Source of the DNA: Hermodice carunculata
Taxonomy: Eukaryota > Annelida > Polychaeta > Eunicida > Amphinomidae
Length of the DNA stretch: 64,000 bases
Direction: 5' to 3'
Assembly (NCBI GenBank): GCA_964020975.1
Contig: OZ026625.1
Span: 6,973,413 to 7,037,412, forward strand
In this document: in pieces, positions 60,840 through 64,000 of the stretch
How positions within the stretch are numbered: position 1 is the stretch's first letter
Layout of the letters: each line of letters opens with the position of its first letter
Position numbers and translations under genes: made by a program
The notes under the pieces: model-generated
What the model was told of the DNA's origin: nothing
The model's database searches: none
What the model saw: the letters and a program-made list of their open reading frames with translations, nothing else

Positions 60840-61610
60840 ACATACTCTTGGGACAGACTCCTGCTCTGACACTCTTCATAAGTAGACAGGCTCAGCAAAA
60901 ATCATCCAGTCAGATAATGCCACAAATTCCAGAGGGGCACAAAGACAAATCAAAACATGCATAGAATCCTGGAATTTGAACCAGGTGGAAGAGTTTCTAC
61001 TGCAAAAAGAGACGAAGTGGATAATCAAACCTCCCCATGCATCACACATGGGTGGTCCATGGAAGAGGCAAATCAGGACTATGCACAAAGTTCTGGGAGC
61101 TCTTTTGAAGGTACAACCTTTAGATGAGGAAGGGCTAACTACATTGTTGTACCAAGCGGAAGGCATAGTGAGTAGCCAACCTATCCCCACAACTTCTAAC
61201 CACCCAAAGAACTGTGAACCTCTAATATCCAATCATATTTCGTTGTTCAGGGCAAACAATCCACTACCTATGGGCACTTTCAGCTTTCAGATGTGCATTG
61301 CAGCAAGTTGACACAGGTACAGTACCTATCCAATGTATTTTGGCATAGATGGGTTAGAGAATATCTTTGTGAGTTACAAGTTAAGTCAAAATGGTTTCAC
61401 AGAGAGAAGAATCTCAAGGTAGATGACATAGTTCTTGTTATGGAAGAACAAACACTCAGATATATGTGGCCATTGGGTAGGGTTATCAAAACCTATGAAG
61501 GTAGTGATGGTTATGTCACAAGCTGTGTGTGTCAAAAACAAGGATGGGGAATTTGAAAGGCCAGTGCACAAACTATGTTTGTTGGAAGCAGCAGTAAATT
61601 CAGAATGATA
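60840..61610 (+). pseudogene. BEL/Pao integrase and C-terminal domain (fossil)
   Basis: Reads WIIKPPHASHMGGPWKRQIR, the conserved integrase core phrase of BEL elements, then a SSQPIPTTSNHP-like segment. The C-terminal LSNVFWHRWVREYLCELQ and 'VDDIVLVMEEQTLR..WPLGRV' domain follows, the BEL-specific integrase tail. Confidence 0.8.
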
Positions 61611-61679
61611 AAATTAACCCAAGCAACTGTTTGACTGATGGTAAATGATTACTGACAAGAATCATTTAGGGGGCCAGTA

Positions 61680-63235
61680 TGTTGGAGGCAAAGGTGAGGG
61701 TAACGTAAACAAAATATATTTATGTCTGCACAGACATATTGTTTTTCTAGAAATTCCCTATTTCTATCTTTCTTTATAGGCAATTTTGTCCGACATTACA
61801 TTTGAAAAGTATTACATGTAGAAACTCCAAACTTGGCACAATTGTACTTCTATAGATACAGTCTGACCTTTTTATAATGAGAGGTCATGCTTTTCAAAAT
61901 TATGCAAATGAGGGCTAATTGAAGTTTAAATCTTCAATATCTTATACACTATAGTAGATGTGGTTCTGAGTGTATTTGAGTTCGATCATAGCAAGGTAAA
62001 GGTCACCTCAAATGTCAAGGTCATGTCAAGGTCAAATGTCAATTTTAAGCCAACATATCATTTTTGAGGTCAAGGTTCACTTCAGGTGGAGGTCATCTCA
62101 AGGTCAAAGGTAATGTCAAGGTCAAAGGCCACTTTTGATGGTGGCTTTCTTCTAGCCATAACTAGGTCATTTTTTTTCAATTTTGATCATGTTGGGCTCA
62201 AATTGTAGCTATTGTAACCGTGCACATTTTTGAAAGTTACATGTCACCTCTAAAAGTCAGAGGTCAAGGTCATTTAGACCTTTGAAAGTTTCATCCAGTC
62301 ATAACTTCGCCAATTTCCATTAAATTCTAATCATGTTGGACTCAAACTGTGGGTATTGCAACACTGCACATTTATAAGAACATGTAACCTCAAAAGAGCA
62401 AAGGTCAATGTCATTTGGCCCTTTGAAAGTTTTATCTTGCCATAACTTGGCCAATTTTCCTCCGATTTGGTTCATGTAGGGCTTAAATTGTGGGTATTGT
62501 AACACTGCACAATTTACATGTGACCTGTAAAGGTCAAAGGTCAAGGTCATTTGGAACCTGAAATTTGCATGCAGCCATAACCTTAATGTAATGTGAAGTA
62601 CCAAAGGATAAAAGTTGTAGCATTTAATATTTACAACTTTTGAAGGCACACAGATTTGCTTTGAAGCAAATCTTCTTTTCAAGTTATTTTTTATTTGCAG
62701 TGGAGTGAAAATAGTTTTTATTCAATATGATATCATGCAGTGTCCCTAATTTTTTACTACCCAGGAGTGTCTCCCATGTAGCTTAAAATCTTAGCAATAT
62801 AGTTGCATGATCGCATGTGGGTCTGGAACTGGTTCTTGGCAGATGAGAAGGGACGCTGAATGTAGCATTGACGAATATTTCTTTCTGTTTTCCACAACAG
62901 CTGGGAGCCTCATAACTGATGTTAAGTTTTTGAAGTTTATAAGAAAGACACAGAACATTTTGTTTCTGAATCATATCAATACGTTTACATCTTTGTTATG
63001 CGGTGATGCTGTGACAGCAGTACACGTGAAGTGGTCATTCAATGCAAGTCATCTGTAATAGGTATATGATATACGTGTCTAGGAAAGTTGTACTTTCTCC
63101 GTCTGATTGAGAATTTTGTTTGGAAGTGAACAGTATCTTGATTATAAGTAGTAGTTCACAAACAATCAAGAATGTTACTTCTTAGTTCAGAAGGGACTCC
63201 GTAAACGCATATTTTCTTTATCTGTTTAAGGTGGA
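61680..63235 (+). repeat. 3' LTR remnant carrying a nested repeat element
   Basis: Starts TGTTGG after the polypurine-like stretch. Its distal part (62910-63235) matches the 5' remnant. The middle is occupied by copy 3 of the hairpin/tandem-repeat family, which accounts for the unusual length. Confidence 0.6.
61724..62673 (+). mobile_element. hairpin/tandem-repeat element, copy 3
   Basis: 5' hairpin GTCTGCACAGAC (61724-61735), ATTGTTTTTCTAGAAATTCC block, short TTTC-rich stretch, then TTTATAGGCAATTTTGTCCG ACA followed by 'ACTCCAAACTTGGCA', nearly the same as in copy 1. Three to four ~122-bp units with AAGGTCAAAGGTCAAGGTCA motifs follow (62010-62560). The closing hairpin AGATTTGCT-TTGA-AGCAAATCT is at 62652-62673. 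It lies within the BEL 3' LTR, so it moved after that element did. Confidence 0.78.
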
Positions 63236-64000
63236 AGGTCTGAAGCCGCACCTTCAGATAACCTCTAATCACTTTTTCATATTTTTGGAAAGTCTCATAC
63301 TTAAACTACATGCTCCCTAAAACTCAGATGTGTGAACATACAATTTATATGAGATAATTGATCTCTAGACTTCTGTTTACAATGAAAAGTTTAAACAGTG
63401 ACGGACACATGGCTTTGTTTGCATGGGCATGATAATGAACCATGTCATTGTTTGCACAGTCATTAGTCCATGACCGCTGGAAACCAATTGAGCTATTGAC
63501 AAGGGTCACTCACAGGAAACCATTAGCTGTGGAGTTAAGAATGGGCCAGTTCAGACTAATCACTACCATTGTTCTGGTTACTTTGAAATTCTCGATTGAT
63601 GTAAAAACAAATTAGCACAATCCACTTACTGGTCCCCAAATATGGAAAGCCACATGTGAACCCACACCCGAACAAGCCAAGTGTGGTGTTCCCAAGTTAG
63701 AAAAGTCGAGATTTAAGCCACAAAATATACTTTTGTTTAATGACAACATCACAGAGGTAAAGCTGCAAGTTTATTTCACACAATAATTAAAACACAGGAC
63801 AGAAGAAATGAGTATGTGTCATATTACAGCCATAAATGCGTAAGAATTGGCAACTTTTTCTTTAAATGCGATTTTCTCGGAACTGTTTTTTGCTCAATCT
63901 CTGCAATTTGTGTCTCGCCTCCCAAATGTACAAATTGCCCTATCACATTAAAATCAATGGACATTAAAAGAAAAATATCATATCCAGGAACGGTTCCCAG
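63236..64000. other. right end of window, nothing recognised
   Basis: AT-rich, without coding frames of note. The 3' LTR match to the 5' side is lost beyond 63235. Confidence 0.45.

Larger units (their letters stand above)
55977..63235 (+). mobile_element. BEL/Pao LTR retrotransposon fossil with nested insertions
   Basis: The element reads on the plus strand. Its LTR remnants are recognised by a shared ~325-bp block (55977-56300 and 62910-63235). The internal region, about 56775-61610, holds in order a gag-like segment with a CCHC knuckle, an aspartic protease, a Pao-type reverse transcriptase with RNase H, and an integrase with the C-terminal domain typical of BEL. A polypurine-like AGGGGGCCAG precedes TGTTGG at 61680, the likely start of the 3' LTR. 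The copy is clearly broken, with many interruptions. The LTR blocks agree at roughly four bases in five, so it is old. Three later insertions sit in it. Confidence 0.85.

Overview
The window looks like a repeat-dense stretch of a marine invertebrate nuclear genome. It is AT-rich, full of long microsatellites and poly-C/poly-T tracts, and carries canonical eukaryotic splice and poly(A) signals. The mobile elements include LINEs, a BEL/Pao fossil, Tc1/mariner, pogo-like MITEs, Helitron-like (pearl/HINE-type) repeats and a foldback element. A foldback element whose outer arms are short tandem repeats recalls the TU elements described in sea urchins. An echinoderm, hemichordate or cephalochordate is my best guess, but a lophotrochozoan cannot be excluded from sequence alone.

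Only one convincing intact host gene is visible: an intronless rhodopsin-class G-protein-coupled receptor of neuropeptide-receptor type on the minus strand (19388-20449), with a poly(A) signal just downstream. A few candidate host exons (7937-8112 minus; 40539-40630 and 42025-42097 plus) have suitable splice signals but no recognised homology.

Layout: 0-6 kb holds decayed LINE pieces on the minus strand (three families), a 24-bp minisatellite and a tRNA-like fragment. 6-19 kb is a mosaic of MITEs, tandem duplications, microsatellites and two copies of a structured repeat family (5' hairpin, microsatellite, ~145-150 bp tandem repeats, 3' hairpin). 19-22 kb holds the GPCR and a very long GATA array. 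26.7-36.5 kb is a large foldback element: two inverted arms of 2.6 and 3.1 kb, each with an outer domain of ~21-bp tandem repeats and a unique inner domain. Its centre holds the C-terminal exons of an rve-type integrase and a nested LINE. 39-43 kb has pogo-like MITEs. 45.5-47.1 kb is an almost intact Tc1/mariner element with perfect 31-bp ends and one nonsense codon. 49-51 kb has remnants of transposase-like genes. 56-63.2 kb is a BEL/Pao LTR retrotransposon fossil that was itself invaded by a hairpin element, a LINE tail and a third copy of the structured repeat family.

The most interesting object is the 9.85-kb foldback element, because it pairs TU-like tandem-repeat arms with an internal integrase gene that could be its transposase. 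Second is the structured repeat family, whose three copies share terminal hairpins although their tandem units have diverged; one copy carries many nuclear-receptor-like half-sites.
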